A stretch of 64,000 nucleotides of DNA from Candidatus Bathyarchaeota archaeon (GTDB taxonomy: Archaea > Thermoproteota > Bathyarchaeia > TCS64), in NCBI GenBank assembly GCA_026014875.1, contig JAOZHO010000035.1, forward strand, positions 62,001-126,000, given 5' to 3'. The notes under the pieces are model-generated. The model was not told the origin of the DNA and searched no databases. It saw nothing but the letters and a program-made list of their open reading frames with translations. The first letter of the stretch is position 1, and the number at the start of each line of letters is the position of its first letter. A program made the position numbers and the translations under genes. Positions 51,339 through 60,420 of this stretch are shown piece by piece.

Positions 51339-51506
51339 AAATTGGGCTCTAACTCGTTTTGGAAATCAAGGGTATATTTTAGTCTTTTTATCATTTACTG
51401 ATAAACCTTTAATCTAAGTTCGGCGGGTCTGGGCTGGACACACCTGCGCATAGACGAAGTGTAGTTGCGTTCAACACAGCCACACATTGAGAAGGGGGAT
51501 GGTGGG

Positions 51507-53738
51507 ATGGCGCCTGTGGGCTTAGCGAACCTGCTCTCGTATGCAGCTCTAACGATTGGTTTGATTTTCTTCGTTTTCGCATGCAAATATTATGCCTCGA
51601 TCCTGATGGCCCTCTACGTTGGCTGGAAGAGTGAACGGAACTCTAGCTCTTTGAATGAGGCGAAAGCAGAAGAAAAGGAATCAGGTAAGAACCTAGAATC
51701 GGAAACATTTAACCCCTCGAGCTTCAAGGGATCTTTCCGAGATCGGGAGCCGCCCTTCGTTTCCATACATCTCCCGTTCTATAACGAGAAGAACGTCGCC
51801 AGGAGGATACTCCAAGCCTGCATCGAGATCGATTATCCCTCCTTCGAGATCCTCGTGGCAGACGACTCGAGGGACGAGACCGTAGAGATATTGAAGGAAG
51901 TGAGCCTGAGCGGGATAGGCCCCCTCGTCAAGGTGGTGCACCGGAAGGATCGCTCGGGGTTCAAGGGGGGCGCCTTGGGGAAGGCCGTCGATCTCATGGA
52001 TCCCAGGGCGGAGTATGTGTCTGTCTTCGACGCTGATTTCATTCCTCCGCGGGATATTTTGTGGAGGTTTCTCTGGTGCTTCGAGGCTCGGAACGGTGAT
52101 GGGGCTGGGGGAGACCTTGTCGAGGAGGTCAAAGGCTGGTACGATAGGAACAGGATAGGGGTCGTCCAGGGCTACCAGCTGCATTGTCTCAACAAGAACG
52201 AGAACTGGATAACCCGGGGGATCCGATGCGAGTACAGCGGCGGTTACATGGTGGAGCGTGTGGCACAGGAGTTCCTTGGGGCGATGAAGATGATCACGGG
52301 GAGCGTCTTCATGATACGGGCGGATATCCTCAAGGAGCTCGGGTGGACCCACAGCATCACCGAGGACTGGGATCTCACCCTCAGGATGTACCTGGACGGG
52401 TATAGGGTCTTCTACACCCCCCTCATCCAAGCCCCTGCAGAGATCCCCACAACCCTCCGGGCCTTGGCCAGGCAGAGGATGCGGTGGGCCGAGGGGCACA
52501 CATACGCCGTGAAGAAGTATTTCAAGGACATCCTTAGGTCCCCTAAGCTTACATTGGGGGAGAAGTTGGAGTTCCTTTATTTCGCCCCGTATTATCTGCA
52601 GTCCCTCCTATTCCTATTAGGCACGGGCTGCTGGCTGCTGGCCGAGATGCTGGGGCACAGCCTCCCCTTCTGGACGGCAGTCTTCGGTTGGAGCCTTCTC
52701 TTCAGCAATCTTCTCGCCCTCCCCCTCATGAGCGTCACCGGCCTCTATCTCGAAGGGTCTGCGAAAGACGACCTGACGGGGGTGTTCTCGATGGTGGTCC
52801 TGACCTATCTGCTTGCTCCTTTCCAGGGTTATGCAGCTTTGAAGGGACTGCTGGAACGGGATGAAGGGGGGTGGATCAGGACCCTTAAAACGGGGAGCAT
52901 CACGGACAGGATCCTCCGGGTCAACCTCAGCGGTTTGTTCGGCTCGATCCTCCGGCCGCCCGCCCCAACCAAAAATGTTGTGGAACAGGAGGGAAAATCG
53001 CGGCTCATGTGGACCCTAGTGATAATGACCTCTTTCCTCCTCCTGATCAACGCATCTGCTCTGTCAATGCCGGACAGCCCTCCCCCCCGCACCTCTCTCT
53101 CCCTTGAGCACGCGGCTCAGCCTGTAGATGTTTTCGGCGTGCTCACGGAGACTATTCTGACTCACCCGGACCACACATCTCTGGGATCAGTGATCGTCGG
53201 ATCTCACTCGCCAGGCTCGAGAGGGTGGAGGAGGGCGTGGGCGTTCTATCTTCATGGGCCCCTCGAGGCGGATTACCGGCTAAAAGGAGAGTTGATAGCG
53301 AGACTCTTCCTCTTCGCAAACGAGCCCCTAGAGACCGACATCGAACTCAAAGTTTACAGGGTTCAGGAAAATAGGCCCGTCAAGAAGGTCACTGTGAGCA
53401 GGTTCCGGAGAGTTCCGCTGTTAGAAGGGATCCCCAGTAGACCTTTCGAATTCAAGGTCGTTCCCCGGAAACCAGTTTTGATAGAGGAGGGGGACACGAT
53501 CCTCGTCGAGATCTGGTTCAAACTTGGAGAATCCGAGGGTGAATCCATAGTCTATCTTGCGTACGACTCTGAGGAAGCCCATTCCCAAGTCGAGTTTCCC
53601 GGTATCGTGATGCCCGAGGCGCTCTTACCCCTCCTACTCGTGGCGCCACTCCTCCCGGGGCTGATGAAAGTTTTCGGAAGCGGTCGAAAAAAGAGCGTGG
53701 GTTCGGTTGTTGATCCCGGAGGCAATGAATCGATATGA
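51507..53738 (+). CDS. Family 2 glycosyltransferase, membrane-bound, cellulose-synthase-like
   Basis: 743 residues. One membrane helix leads to a GT-A domain with VSIHLPFYNE, the nucleotide Asp pair in LVADDSRDET, DAD in SVFDADFIPP, TED in HSITEDWDLTLRM, and QxxRW in ARQRMRWAEG: a processive GT2. Several membrane segments follow, then an extracellular beta-rich domain of about 200 residues, and a final hydrophobic helix after FPGIVMPEALLP with a basic end. The ATG at 51507 follows a purine-rich ribosome-binding site. Its stop overlaps the archaeosortase start by 4 bp, linking glycan synthesis to sorting. Confidence 0.85.
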   Translation: MAPVGLANLLSYAALTIGLIFFVFACKYYASILMALYVGWKSERNSSSLNEAKAEEKESGKNLESETFNPSSFKGSFRDREPPFVSIHLPFYNEKNVARRILQACIEIDYPSFEILVADDSRDETVEILKEVSLSGIGPLVKVVHRKDRSGFKGGALGKAVDLMDPRAEYVSVFDADFIPPRDILWRFLWCFEARNGDGAGGDLVEEVKGWYDRNRIGVVQGYQLHCLNKNENWITRGIRCEYSGGYMVERVAQEFLGAMKMITGSVFMIRADILKELGWTHSITEDWDLTLRMYLDGYRVFYTPLIQAPAEIPTTLRALARQRMRWAEGHTYAVKKYFKDILRSPKLTLGEKLEFLYFAPYYLQSLLFLLGTGCWLLAEMLGHSLPFWTAVFGWSLLFSNLLALPLMSVTGLYLEGSAKDDLTGVFSMVVLTYLLAPFQGYAALKGLLERDEGGWIRTLKTGSITDRILRVNLSGLFGSILRPPAPTKNVVEQEGKSRLMWTLVIMTSFLLLINASALSMPDSPPPRTSLSLEHAAQPVDVFGVLTETILTHPDHTSLGSVIVGSHSPGSRGWRRAWAFYLHGPLEADYRLKGELIARLFLFANEPLETDIELKVYRVQENRPVKKVTVSRFRRVPLLEGIPSRPFEFKVVPRKPVLIEEGDTILVEIWFKLGESEGESIVYLAYDSEEAHSQVEFPGIVMPEALLPLLLVAPLLPGLMKVFGSGRKKSVGSVVDPGGNESI

Positions 53739-54313
53739 ATGGTAGTGCACTGGGAGATTCGGGTGGCTCGGTCTATCGTAGGCTGATATTTTTCACGGTC
53801 TTCGCACTGGTTGTGCTCCCCTTCACGACGAGTTTCAACGAGGCGTTGACCAAGGTTGTGGAGAGGCTGGAGTTCGTCTCCGCGATCCAGTCCTCCGTGG
53901 CGCCTTTGACGGTTCGAGGTGTAGCCAGCATCCTCGGTTTTCTGGGGGTCCCGTGTGTGGCCGCGGGTTCCTCCGTCTATCTCACGGAGGCGTGGATGCC
54001 CTTGGCGATCTACGTGAACTGGAACTGCATCGGATGGCAGAGCATCATCCTCCTGACGTTGACCTTCGTGACCGGGCTCCAGGGAGATTACACTTTCAGG
54101 AGCAAGATGCTTGCAGTGATTTTGGGGCTGGAGGGCACATTAATAGTGAACATCGTCAGGATTGTGGTCCCCACGTTATTGGCGTACGGCTTTGGGCATC
54201 TACCTGCCATCTTTTTCCACGATTATATAGGGGCCCTCATCACGTTGATCTGGCTGGCCTCTTTCTGGTACTATGCGTTCAATCGCATTTTAGTGAAGGA
54301 TGGAGGCGGCTAA
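53735..54313 (+). CDS. Archaeosortase/exosortase-family transpeptidase-like protein
   Basis: 192 residues with about five membrane segments. The catalytic triad of the family is present: Cys98 in VNWNCIGWQS, Arg142 in VNIVRIVVP and His162 in FFHDYIG. Such enzymes cut C-terminal PGF/PEF-type tails from exported proteins and attach the product to a lipid. The start overlaps the GT2 stop by 4 bp. The protein at 18462 (PGFPYHS tail) is a candidate substrate in this window. The exact archaeosortase subtype is not assigned. Confidence 0.8.
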   Translation: MNGSALGDSGGSVYRRLIFFTVFALVVLPFTTSFNEALTKVVERLEFVSAIQSSVAPLTVRGVASILGFLGVPCVAAGSSVYLTEAWMPLAIYVNWNCIGWQSIILLTLTFVTGLQGDYTFRSKMLAVILGLEGTLIVNIVRIVVPTLLAYGFGHLPAIFFHDYIGALITLIWLASFWYYAFNRILVKDGGG

Positions 54314-54385
54314 CAATTCAATGCAGTATTTTACGTTATGATCGGCGTCCTGCTTTGGTTTTCATAATTAAGGGTGTGAGGTTGA

Positions 54386-55267
54386 ATGGGTAGGTTTTAC
54401 ACGAGGCACGAGGACAAGCTGTTTATCTACGTCACGAAGAACGATCCGATGCTCGATGTGGATCTGTTTCCGCCTGATCTGGATCTCTTTCATCATGATG
54501 GGGTGAGGATGGTCAGAGAAAAGATCGCCATCGGTAAGGTCAGAGATGATGATTCTTTCGAGAGAGCTGAGATCGTTCTCAGGCTGAACGGATTCAGGGA
54601 GAACCAGCTCCCCTCAGGTGTGCTTTATCATTATTTTGCTGTAGGTGAAGAGTCGGTTGTCGAGGGAGGATCATTGTTTCTCTCAGAGGTTGAATCAGGA
54701 AAATCGAGGACCGGAATGCCCTCAGGTAAAGGCATTGAAGTAATCATCCCCCGTTCAGTCATCGCTGGGTCGAGCTCGTTGTATCCCCCTATAGAGACGC
54801 TGCTCGAGCAGAGTAGAGGGGAGATCAAGGCGGATAGCTCAATTGAGATAGTTGGCTCAGAAGTGGGGCAAGCTTCAGAGGAAGATGTCCTCAAGAACTT
54901 GAAAGAGTGCATGGAGAGCAAAGGCTTCTTGTTCAATTATCGATACTCGCCCAGAGAAGAGGCGCTTTCGTTGGCTAGTCCGGTTCACATGGATGAAGGA
55001 CGCGAAAACGAGGAAGCCCTTGTCGAGCGTTTAGCAGAGCTAACAAACTTAGTGAAGAAGCTCATTAGAAAGCGTGGCGATGACGCCCTAGATTCGTTCA
55101 TTGAATCTAGATCACGACTCGAAGCTGATGGCTGGGAAACAGATAGAGAATTCGATCTCTATCAAAGATTAAACCCCGAATCCGGGCAAATAAACGCTAG
55201 ACCCTCCAGAGAAATCATCGAATCGATAATGAGCGGATTGGGGAACATGGAGTCCGATCTGGAATGA
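54386..55267 (+). CDS. Orphan protein downstream of the archaeosortase
   Basis: 293 residues, not recognised. The N-terminal 170 residues look like a mixed alpha/beta domain (FYTRHEDKLFIYVTKNDPML, ERAEIVLRLNGFRENQL). The C-terminal 130 residues are charged and helical (ERLAELTNLVKKLIRKRGDDALDSF in part). No signal peptide or membrane segment. The ATG has a GAGGTTG ribosome-binding site. It is followed 18 bp later by another orphan. Confidence 0.6.
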   Translation: MGRFYTRHEDKLFIYVTKNDPMLDVDLFPPDLDLFHHDGVRMVREKIAIGKVRDDDSFERAEIVLRLNGFRENQLPSGVLYHYFAVGEESVVEGGSLFLSEVESGKSRTGMPSGKGIEVIIPRSVIAGSSSLYPPIETLLEQSRGEIKADSSIEIVGSEVGQASEEDVLKNLKECMESKGFLFNYRYSPREEALSLASPVHMDEGRENEEALVERLAELTNLVKKLIRKRGDDALDSFIESRSRLEADGWETDREFDLYQRLNPESGQINARPSREIIESIMSGLGNMESDLE

Positions 55268-55285
55268 GGAGTGGAAATATGAACA

Positions 55286-55867
55286 ATGACTGACGAGAAT
55301 CCCAAACTCAAACATCAGCGAAAAGGAGGACCAGCCCCTCAATTGGTTCAAACGAATGTTTCTAACCAATCGAAGACTACCCCTTCAAAGCTAACAATTG
55401 CCGTGAAACATCAGTTTTCCCTCGACGAGATGGCGAGATATATAATTGGGTACTTGAGACATAAAGGAATCGTCATCACCCAACGGACTCCTCTGCTGAA
55501 CAGCATCGGGTTAACTATAGATGAGGCAGATAAAGCGAAAGTCTCAGAGATCACTACGCATGGAGGATACTTTACGAGGATTGGCTTAGATCTATTTGTA
55601 TATCTAGATGAGAGTTATGCGTCCATCGGACGAGACTTGTTTATGGAAGAATCCAACCTCTTTGGGCCCGAATCAGCTTGGAGCATGAGCAGGCGGATGG
55701 CAATATTCAAAGTCGATGATGAAACCAGCCTCGACAGAATAGAGAAAACACTATCGGAGAAAGGATTCATGAGTAAACATGCCACGAGAGAAGCCCTTGA
55801 AAATGGATTCAAAACAGGCGATACATCGGCTTTGATCAAAGGGAGAACGGTACAACCAAAGACCTAG
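55286..55867 (+). CDS. Orphan protein, second of a pair
   Basis: 193 residues, not recognised. A basic disordered N-terminus leads to a helix (FSLDEMARYIIGYLRHKGIV) and an alpha/beta region (HGGYFTRIGLDLFVYLDESY), then a helical end. Close spacing to the previous gene suggests an operon. The 3' end overlaps that of the convergent KITE-like gene by 4 bp. Confidence 0.6.
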   Translation: MTDENPKLKHQRKGGPAPQLVQTNVSNQSKTTPSKLTIAVKHQFSLDEMARYIIGYLRHKGIVITQRTPLLNSIGLTIDEADKAKVSEITTHGGYFTRIGLDLFVYLDESYASIGRDLFMEESNLFGPESAWSMSRRMAIFKVDDETSLDRIEKTLSEKGFMSKHATREALENGFKTGDTSALIKGRTVQPKT

Positions 55868-56445
55868 GAGGAGGTCTTCCTCCCGAAGCCAACGACCAGA
55901 TCGACGAGCTGCTTCTGATCGACCTCCGCTCTACTCCTCCATCCTATGAACAGGGTGCCTCGGTCGTCCTCCCCTAAGTAACCCTGCCGGATGTAACGGT
56001 CGATGTTCATCTTCGCCCTCCAACCCGGAAGCTTCTCCGATAATATCTTCTCGACCTCGGTCCTCGGAGACTTGCCCTGCTTGGATATCAAATAGGCTAT
56101 CGCCACCGCAAGGCCCGCGATGTCGTCGATCCGCCAACCAATGCTTTTAGACATTTTCTGATCGACCGACCCCCTCATGGTGATGTAGAACCGGGCGTCC
56201 GTCAGCTGAGCCGACGTGGGTTCCACGATATCGGGGTCGTCGAGAGCCCGTGTCACCCTGAGATCCAGCGGTTTCAACTGCTCGTCCAGGACATCGATGA
56301 CCTGGAGCCACTCCGTTCCGAGTTCCTGCCTGAGCTCCCATCCCCGGACACCGGGTAGCCTGTGGTGTGTGAAGAACAGCAGGTGAACCGCGTCCTTCAC
56401 CTTCCTCGAATAGGCCCTCTCCGCTCTGCTCACTCTCTCCGCCAT
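55864..56445 (-). CDS. Tandem winged-helix protein resembling Nse3/MAGE (KITE) subunits
   Basis: About 193 residues. Two winged helices are seen: residues 10-100 ([16 protein letters not shown], then LDDPD and ARFYITMRG) and residues 105-190 ([35 protein letters not shown]). The final stretch [20 protein letters not shown] has the pattern of the MAGE/Nse3 end (FLWGPRA-x-E-x-x-K). KITE proteins bind the kleisin of SMC complexes. The start is ATG 56445 with a GAGGAG site, or GTG 56454, overlapping the kleisin-like gene. Third gene of the SMC operon; homology is by motif only. Confidence 0.6.
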   Translation of the reverse strand: MAERVSRAERAYSRKVKDAVHLLFFTHHRLPGVRGWELRQELGTEWLQVIDVLDEQLKPLDLRVTRALDDPDIVEPTSAQLTDARFYITMRGSVDQKMSKSIGWRIDDIAGLAVAIAYLISKQGKSPRTEVEKILSEKLPGWRAKMNIDRYIRQGYLGEDDRGTLFIGWRSRAEVDQKQLVDLVVGFGRKTSS

Positions 56446-57221
56446 CTCTCCCACTCCTCGTAGTCAACCATAACCGGAAGCGAAGTCTTTCCCTCCTCGG
56501 GATCCGGATTGGCCTCATCCAGAGGCTTCACCATGATCTCGTCTCCGAATCTGTCCATCCGTATCATCGCGTACCCATAGGTCACCAGGAACGACGTGAG
56601 GTAGGCCCGCTTCACCGTCTCCTCGTAGGTCTCCGCCCCTATCCAGTCCCAGTAGTGCATCCAGCCATCCCCGGGGGTTTTCGCCTTCATCTCTTCCCAG
56701 AAGGTTTCAAGGGTCTCGCTGAATCCCTCCTCCGGGAAATACCCCAAAGCCCTCGCGTCGCCCATCGAGGCTACGCCGACATCGATCTCGCTCAGGTTGA
56801 AATCGCTCCAACGCTCCCCCAGGGGAAGGAGATCCCCCCAATACCCGAGGGACCCCGCCAGGGTCTTGGCGGAGATCTGCTCCAGCTCCACGATGGGGTG
56901 CCAGGACCTCAGGAAGGCTTTGGCGATGGCCCCCACGTCCATCATCATGAGCTGCTGGCTCAACATGAAGGGGTCCTTGTACAGAGTCGTGGACTGGTGG
57001 TGGATCCACTCGTGCTGCCTCTCCAGGACCGATGAGAGCTCCTTGATCGCCTCGGCGTCGAGGCAAAAGTCCTCGAAGGAGGAGACCTCGGGGTAGTATC
57101 TCCTGATGACTGAGAGGACGTAGTCGACGTCGATATCGAAGGGGTCGAGGGCTCCCACAGAGACCCCCCTGCAGAGGTCGATGACCCCCTCGAGTTGGGC
57201 CCTGGCATCCTTGGCAGCCAA
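56430..57221 (-). CDS. Putative Nse4-like kleisin of the SMC operon
   Basis: 263 residues from a TTG start 1 bp after the SMC stop. The N-terminal helix [18 protein letters not shown] (residues 52-69) resembles the LDA-x-x-L-x-x-x-S Nse4 motif that binds the SMC neck. Residues 199-235 ([20 protein letters not shown], then [15 protein letters not shown]) match the Nse4 C-terminal pattern (TVEN-x-F-x-x-SFLV-x-x-G then a P). The middle is helical and acidic. This fits a kleisin bridging SMC heads and a KITE protein. Motif-level inference; needs structural comparison. Confidence 0.55.
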   Translation of the reverse strand: MAAKDARAQLEGVIDLCRGVSVGALDPFDIDVDYVLSVIRRYYPEVSSFEDFCLDAEAIKELSSVLERQHEWIHHQSTTLYKDPFMLSQQLMMMDVGAIAKAFLRSWHPIVELEQISAKTLAGSLGYWGDLLPLGERWSDFNLSEIDVGVASMGDARALGYFPEEGFSETLETFWEEMKAKTPGDGWMHYWDWIGAETYEETVKRAYLTSFLVTYGYAMIRMDRFGDEIMVKPLDEANPDPEEGKTSLPVMVDYEEWERWRRE

Positions 57222-57222
57222 T

Positions 57223-59271
57223 TTACTCCACGACCTGGACCGTGGACTGCCCCTCGGTCTTGTGGATCAGTATGATGTGGATGTCTCTGCCCTGGAATGT
57301 GATCTGGCTCGGGGTGATGGCCATGTACTGGTCGTCGGAGCCCTCCATGGTCTTGACGATGAACTCGGAGACCACCTCCTTGTTCTTGGGGTCCATGTGG
57401 AGATCGAACTCGTCCACCGCCCTGAACGGGGAGACGACGTTCTGCTGAAGCGAGAGAAGGAAAGCCATCACAGAGGTGCTCCGCTCCCCGCCGCTGTGAG
57501 TGTAGGGGTCGAGCCTGCTGGGCACTGCGCCCTTGAAGCCCACCCAGATCTCGAGGCCTGCCTCCTCGATGTCGGTGGCCTCGGTGAGGCGGACCTCTCC
57601 GGTGGCCTGGAGCATCGAGAGGAGGCTCAGGTACTTGGTGTTCACTTCCGTGAGGAGCCCCCGCATCACGTCCCGCCACCGCTTGGTTCTCTGCTCTATC
57701 TCCTCCATGACCTGGCGGCGGCTCTCCCGGACCTGGTCCACCCGCTCCTGGAGCTCGTTGAATGTCCGGGAGTAGGACTCGTACATCTCCTCGGCGTTCT
57801 CGGTGACGTCTGCCATTCCCATCAGTATGCCGCTCACTTTTCGGATCTCCCCGAGGATCTCCTCGGAGCTCCGCCCTGTTTCCACCCTGCCCCCTTTGAT
57901 GAGGGCTTCGGCCTCGGCGTCGTTGAGGTCCCTGAGTAGTCGGTCGATCTCGGCTTTGAGGGAGTCGATCCTCTTCTTGAGCCTTCCTCTCCGGTCCCTG
58001 AGGAGGGCCATCTGGATCCTGGCGTCGATGTATCCGTCGTTGGCTTCGTCGATCCGGGTCGTCACACGCTTCATCTCTTGGATGACGTCTAGGGCTCCTG
58101 CCTCGGCCTCCCCCAGCCTCAGGCCCAGGGAGTCGATGGAGGAGCTTATGTCGCTCCTCTGGCCCTGGAACTCGGTGTTCCAGGAGTCGTAGGCCTCTGT
58201 CTGGGTCTCCTCGATCTCGGTGAGGATGTTGAAGTAGTCGTCGAGGGTGGTGGGTCCCGCTTTGAGGCTGTTCCTGAGGCTTTCGGCTCCTGCCTCGAAC
58301 CTTTTGCGGTTCTCGCTGGAGGTCTGGAGTAGGCCTCCGATCTGGACCAGCTGGTTCTTGGAGTTGTTGATCGTGTATTCGCAGATGCCGATGGTTCTCT
58401 CGAATTCGACTCGCTTCTCCACGAGGCCCATCCAGGAGGTCTGATATCGTTTGAGCTCTGCGTTGGTTTCGAGGACGAGTTTGCCGTTCCTCTCCATCTC
58501 GGCTTCGGCTTCGTGGAGGTCGCCGTCGGCCCTGTTTATCTCTTGCTCGAGGCGGGTCCGCTCTTTTTCGAGGGCGGTGACCCGGCTCCATGCCATCTCT
58601 CTCTGGAGGAAGACGATTCGGGTCTGGTGCTGCTTCTTCACTTGGAGCCTCTCGTTCTGCTCTCGCCAGTAGCTCAGGGTCTCTCTGGCTCGGTCCAGGA
58701 GGTTGATGAGGCTCGACTCTTCGCTCAGTATTCCCCCGAGTTTGGTTTTGGCCTCTACGACGTCGGCGCGGTAGCTTTCGAAGCCGACGGCGGATTCGAG
58801 GATTTTGAGTTTCTCGTGGGGGGGGAGGGCGGCGAAGTGGGTGGACATGTTCTGGTGCATGACTATGAGCATGTTGCTGGGGTCGAATCCCAGGTCGTTG
58901 AGGATGTTCATGACCTCGTATTTCTGGGCGCCTTTCTGGTTGATCTCGAACCAGTATTTGCCGTCTTTGCGGAGGTTCCGGGTGAGTCTGATGACGTCGC
59001 TGTCGAATCTGGGTATGGGTCTACGCCCTTCGTTGGCGGAGTTGTCGAGTAGGAGGCTCACCCTGGCTCTGTCCTCCCCGAAGCGGATGAGGTCGCTGAG
59101 CTTCTTGGACCGTTCCGTGTATGTGTCTCCGAGGGCGACGCATATCCCAAGGAGGAAGCTGGATTTCCCGGATCCGTTGGGTCCGCAGACTACGTTTACG
59201 CCGTCCCCGAGGGGGACTCGGGCGTACTCGTATGACATGAAGTTTTCTAGTATGACCTCTCGGATCAGCAT
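57223..59271 (-). CDS. Compact Smc5-like SMC ATPase
   Basis: 682 residues. Walker A is [12 protein letters not shown] (about residues 29-40). The segment [18 protein letters not shown] matches the post-Q-loop region of SMC5-type heads. Coiled coils run from about 190 to 560, much shorter than the usual 1100-residue SMC, with at most a reduced hinge near 320-360. The signature [18 protein letters not shown] (592-609) and Walker [17 protein letters not shown] (615-630) closely follow the Smc5 versions (QSGGERSVS, PFRVVDEINQGMDP). ATG 59271 is preferred to TTG 59298. Head of a three-gene operon with kleisin-like and KITE-like partners. Confidence 0.8.
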   Translation of the reverse strand: MLIREVILENFMSYEYARVPLGDGVNVVCGPNGSGKSSFLLGICVALGDTYTERSKKLSDLIRFGEDRARVSLLLDNSANEGRRPIPRFDSDVIRLTRNLRKDGKYWFEINQKGAQKYEVMNILNDLGFDPSNMLIVMHQNMSTHFAALPPHEKLKILESAVGFESYRADVVEAKTKLGGILSEESSLINLLDRARETLSYWREQNERLQVKKQHQTRIVFLQREMAWSRVTALEKERTRLEQEINRADGDLHEAEAEMERNGKLVLETNAELKRYQTSWMGLVEKRVEFERTIGICEYTINNSKNQLVQIGGLLQTSSENRKRFEAGAESLRNSLKAGPTTLDDYFNILTEIEETQTEAYDSWNTEFQGQRSDISSSIDSLGLRLGEAEAGALDVIQEMKRVTTRIDEANDGYIDARIQMALLRDRRGRLKKRIDSLKAEIDRLLRDLNDAEAEALIKGGRVETGRSSEEILGEIRKVSGILMGMADVTENAEEMYESYSRTFNELQERVDQVRESRRQVMEEIEQRTKRWRDVMRGLLTEVNTKYLSLLSMLQATGEVRLTEATDIEEAGLEIWVGFKGAVPSRLDPYTHSGGERSTSVMAFLLSLQQNVVSPFRAVDEFDLHMDPKNKEVVSEFIVKTMEGSDDQYMAITPSQITFQGRDIHIILIHKTEGQSTVQVVE

Positions 59272-59509
59272 CGGTTTTCCCCGGACTTGTAGTCTCAATG
59301 CTCAGCTCATTTTTAAACCCTATCACGGTCCCCTGTCGCGAGGAGGGAAAAGGGGAGATTTGTCTCCTGATTAGAAATGTCTCCGATAATTCCTTTTTTT
59401 CGTAACTCTGTTTCGAATCGCTCTTTCTTCATGATTTATATTCTCGTTATTTTATGTGTAATATTCAGTTGAATCTTACCTGATGAGAATTTTGGGATGA
59501 TGACGGGCC

Positions 59510-59677
59510 ATGGTTGAGAGTCTGGTGATCGAGGTCCCCGTGGAGCTCGTTGAGGGGTTGGACGACATCGTGATGCTGATGGGTTTCAGGAGCAGGGAGG
59601 AGTTCGCTCTTGTGGCTCTTCGGCAGCTGCTGGATAAGCACATGGCATTGATGAAGTGCATCCGTTCGGACGATTAG
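59510..59677 (+). CDS. Ribbon-helix-helix protein (CopG/Arc-like), 55 residues
   Basis: SLVIEVPVELVEGLDDIVML forms the beta strand and first helix, and FRSREEFALVALRQLLDKHM the second, the RHH fold that dimerises and binds operators through the strand. An inverted repeat of 9-bp arms starts 5 bp after the stop codon. A second RHH-like gene lies 440 bp downstream. Confidence 0.75.
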   Translation: MVESLVIEVPVELVEGLDDIVMLMGFRSREEFALVALRQLLDKHMALMKCIRSDD

Positions 59678-59681
59678 AATT

Positions 59682-59742
59682 ATGGAGCGGCGGCGAGAAT
59701 CTATTAGATTGGCGTCATCAAGACTTCGACCGTCCGCTCCAT
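59682..59742. repeat. Inverted repeat enclosing the AGATTGGCGTC motif
   Basis: ATGGAGCGG (59682-59690) and CCGCTCCAT (59734-59742) are perfect 9-bp arms. The 43-nt loop carries AGATTGGCGTCATCAAG. As RNA this would be a stable stem-loop just after the RHH gene, a terminator, attenuator or structured element. Confidence 0.6.
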
Positions 59743-60088
59743 CATTGATAAGTAGTGGGTAATAATTAATTTTCCGTACCTATTGTGTAGCTTTAATGAG
59801 TTACTAGGGGCATATTTAATCGCTATTCGGGGTTCCGAATTAAGGTTATTTGCCTGTTAACGATAATGGGGTCAACGGAGGATATGTTTATTTCATGTAT
59901 CATTTAAACTATACGTGGTTTTCTTGAGTATTTTTTCATTAGTTAGAGCCCTGCTGAAGGGTAAATGTTTTTGCACCTTCAGAGGCTACTAAAAGACCGT
60001 CAACCTACAGGTTTGCTTTAGGCATGCAATGTTGAGTAATGGGTAACTATAGGTAATGATATCTAACACTAAACTGTATCTCTGATCT

Positions 60089-60105
60089 AGATTGGCGTCG
60101 TCAAG
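60089..60105. repeat. Second copy of AGATTGGCGTC-R-TCAAG
   Basis: AGATTGGCGTCGTCAAG differs at one base from the copy at 59706-59722. It lies 9 bp upstream of the second RHH gene, a good operator position. Confidence 0.55.
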
Positions 60106-60114
60106 GGTGGTACC

Positions 60115-60411
60115 TTGATAGATAATTCGAGGTACCGTACAGTATCCATACCCTCCGCTTTGTCTGCGAGGATGGATTTTCTCATGGATGAGCTGGGCTA
60201 CTGGCTCAGCTACGATGTCTTCGTTAGGGAGGCATGTCTGGAGAAGATCTGCGGGGGGGAGCGGATGTTGATGGCGCTCGGGAGAGCCGAGGAGAGGACT
60301 CCCCGATCCGAATGGGGGGAAGAGCCCCGTCGGGGGACTAGATTTGGGAGCCCCCGTGAAACGGCCTGGCGCCTGGATGCGTCCGGCCTGATAGCCCAAA
60401 TAAAAGAGTAA
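60115..60411 (+). CDS. Ribbon-helix-helix-like protein upstream of the giant surface protein
   Basis: 98 residues from a TTG start. The N-terminal half (YRTVSIPSALSARMDFLMDE, then WLSYDVFVREACLEKI) has the RHH strand-helix-helix layout. The C-terminal half is charged and low in structure (RAEERTPRSEWGEEPRRG). It ends 9 bp before the surface-protein ATG, so it may regulate that gene and is probably co-transcribed. Confidence 0.6.
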   Translation: MIDNSRYRTVSIPSALSARMDFLMDELGYWLSYDVFVREACLEKICGGERMLMALGRAEERTPRSEWGEEPRRGTRFGSPRETAWRLDASGLIAQIKE

Positions 60412-60420
60412 GTGAAAAGA

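Larger units (their letters stand above)
59678..60114. other. Intergenic region between two RHH genes
   Basis: No gene. It begins with a large inverted repeat (59682-59742), and two copies of AGATTGGCGTC-R-TCAAG lie near its ends (59706-59722 and 60089-60105). The middle is AT-rich. Confidence 0.5.

Noticed and set aside
57181-57939. A 252-residue plus-strand frame opposite the SMC gene
   Set aside because: Antisense shadow of the conserved SMC C-terminal head; no recognisable motif.
56960-58591. A 543-residue minus-strand frame rich in R, P and G inside the SMC gene
   Set aside because: It overlaps the SMC ATPase in another frame on the same strand and shows the low-complexity arginine/proline composition typical of an out-of-frame reading of GC-rich coding DNA.
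57223-59271. Assignment of the SMC protein as Rad50 or SbcC
   Set aside because: There is no CxxC zinc hook and no Mre11, HerA or NurA neighbour; the Walker B and signature sequences fit Smc5 better.
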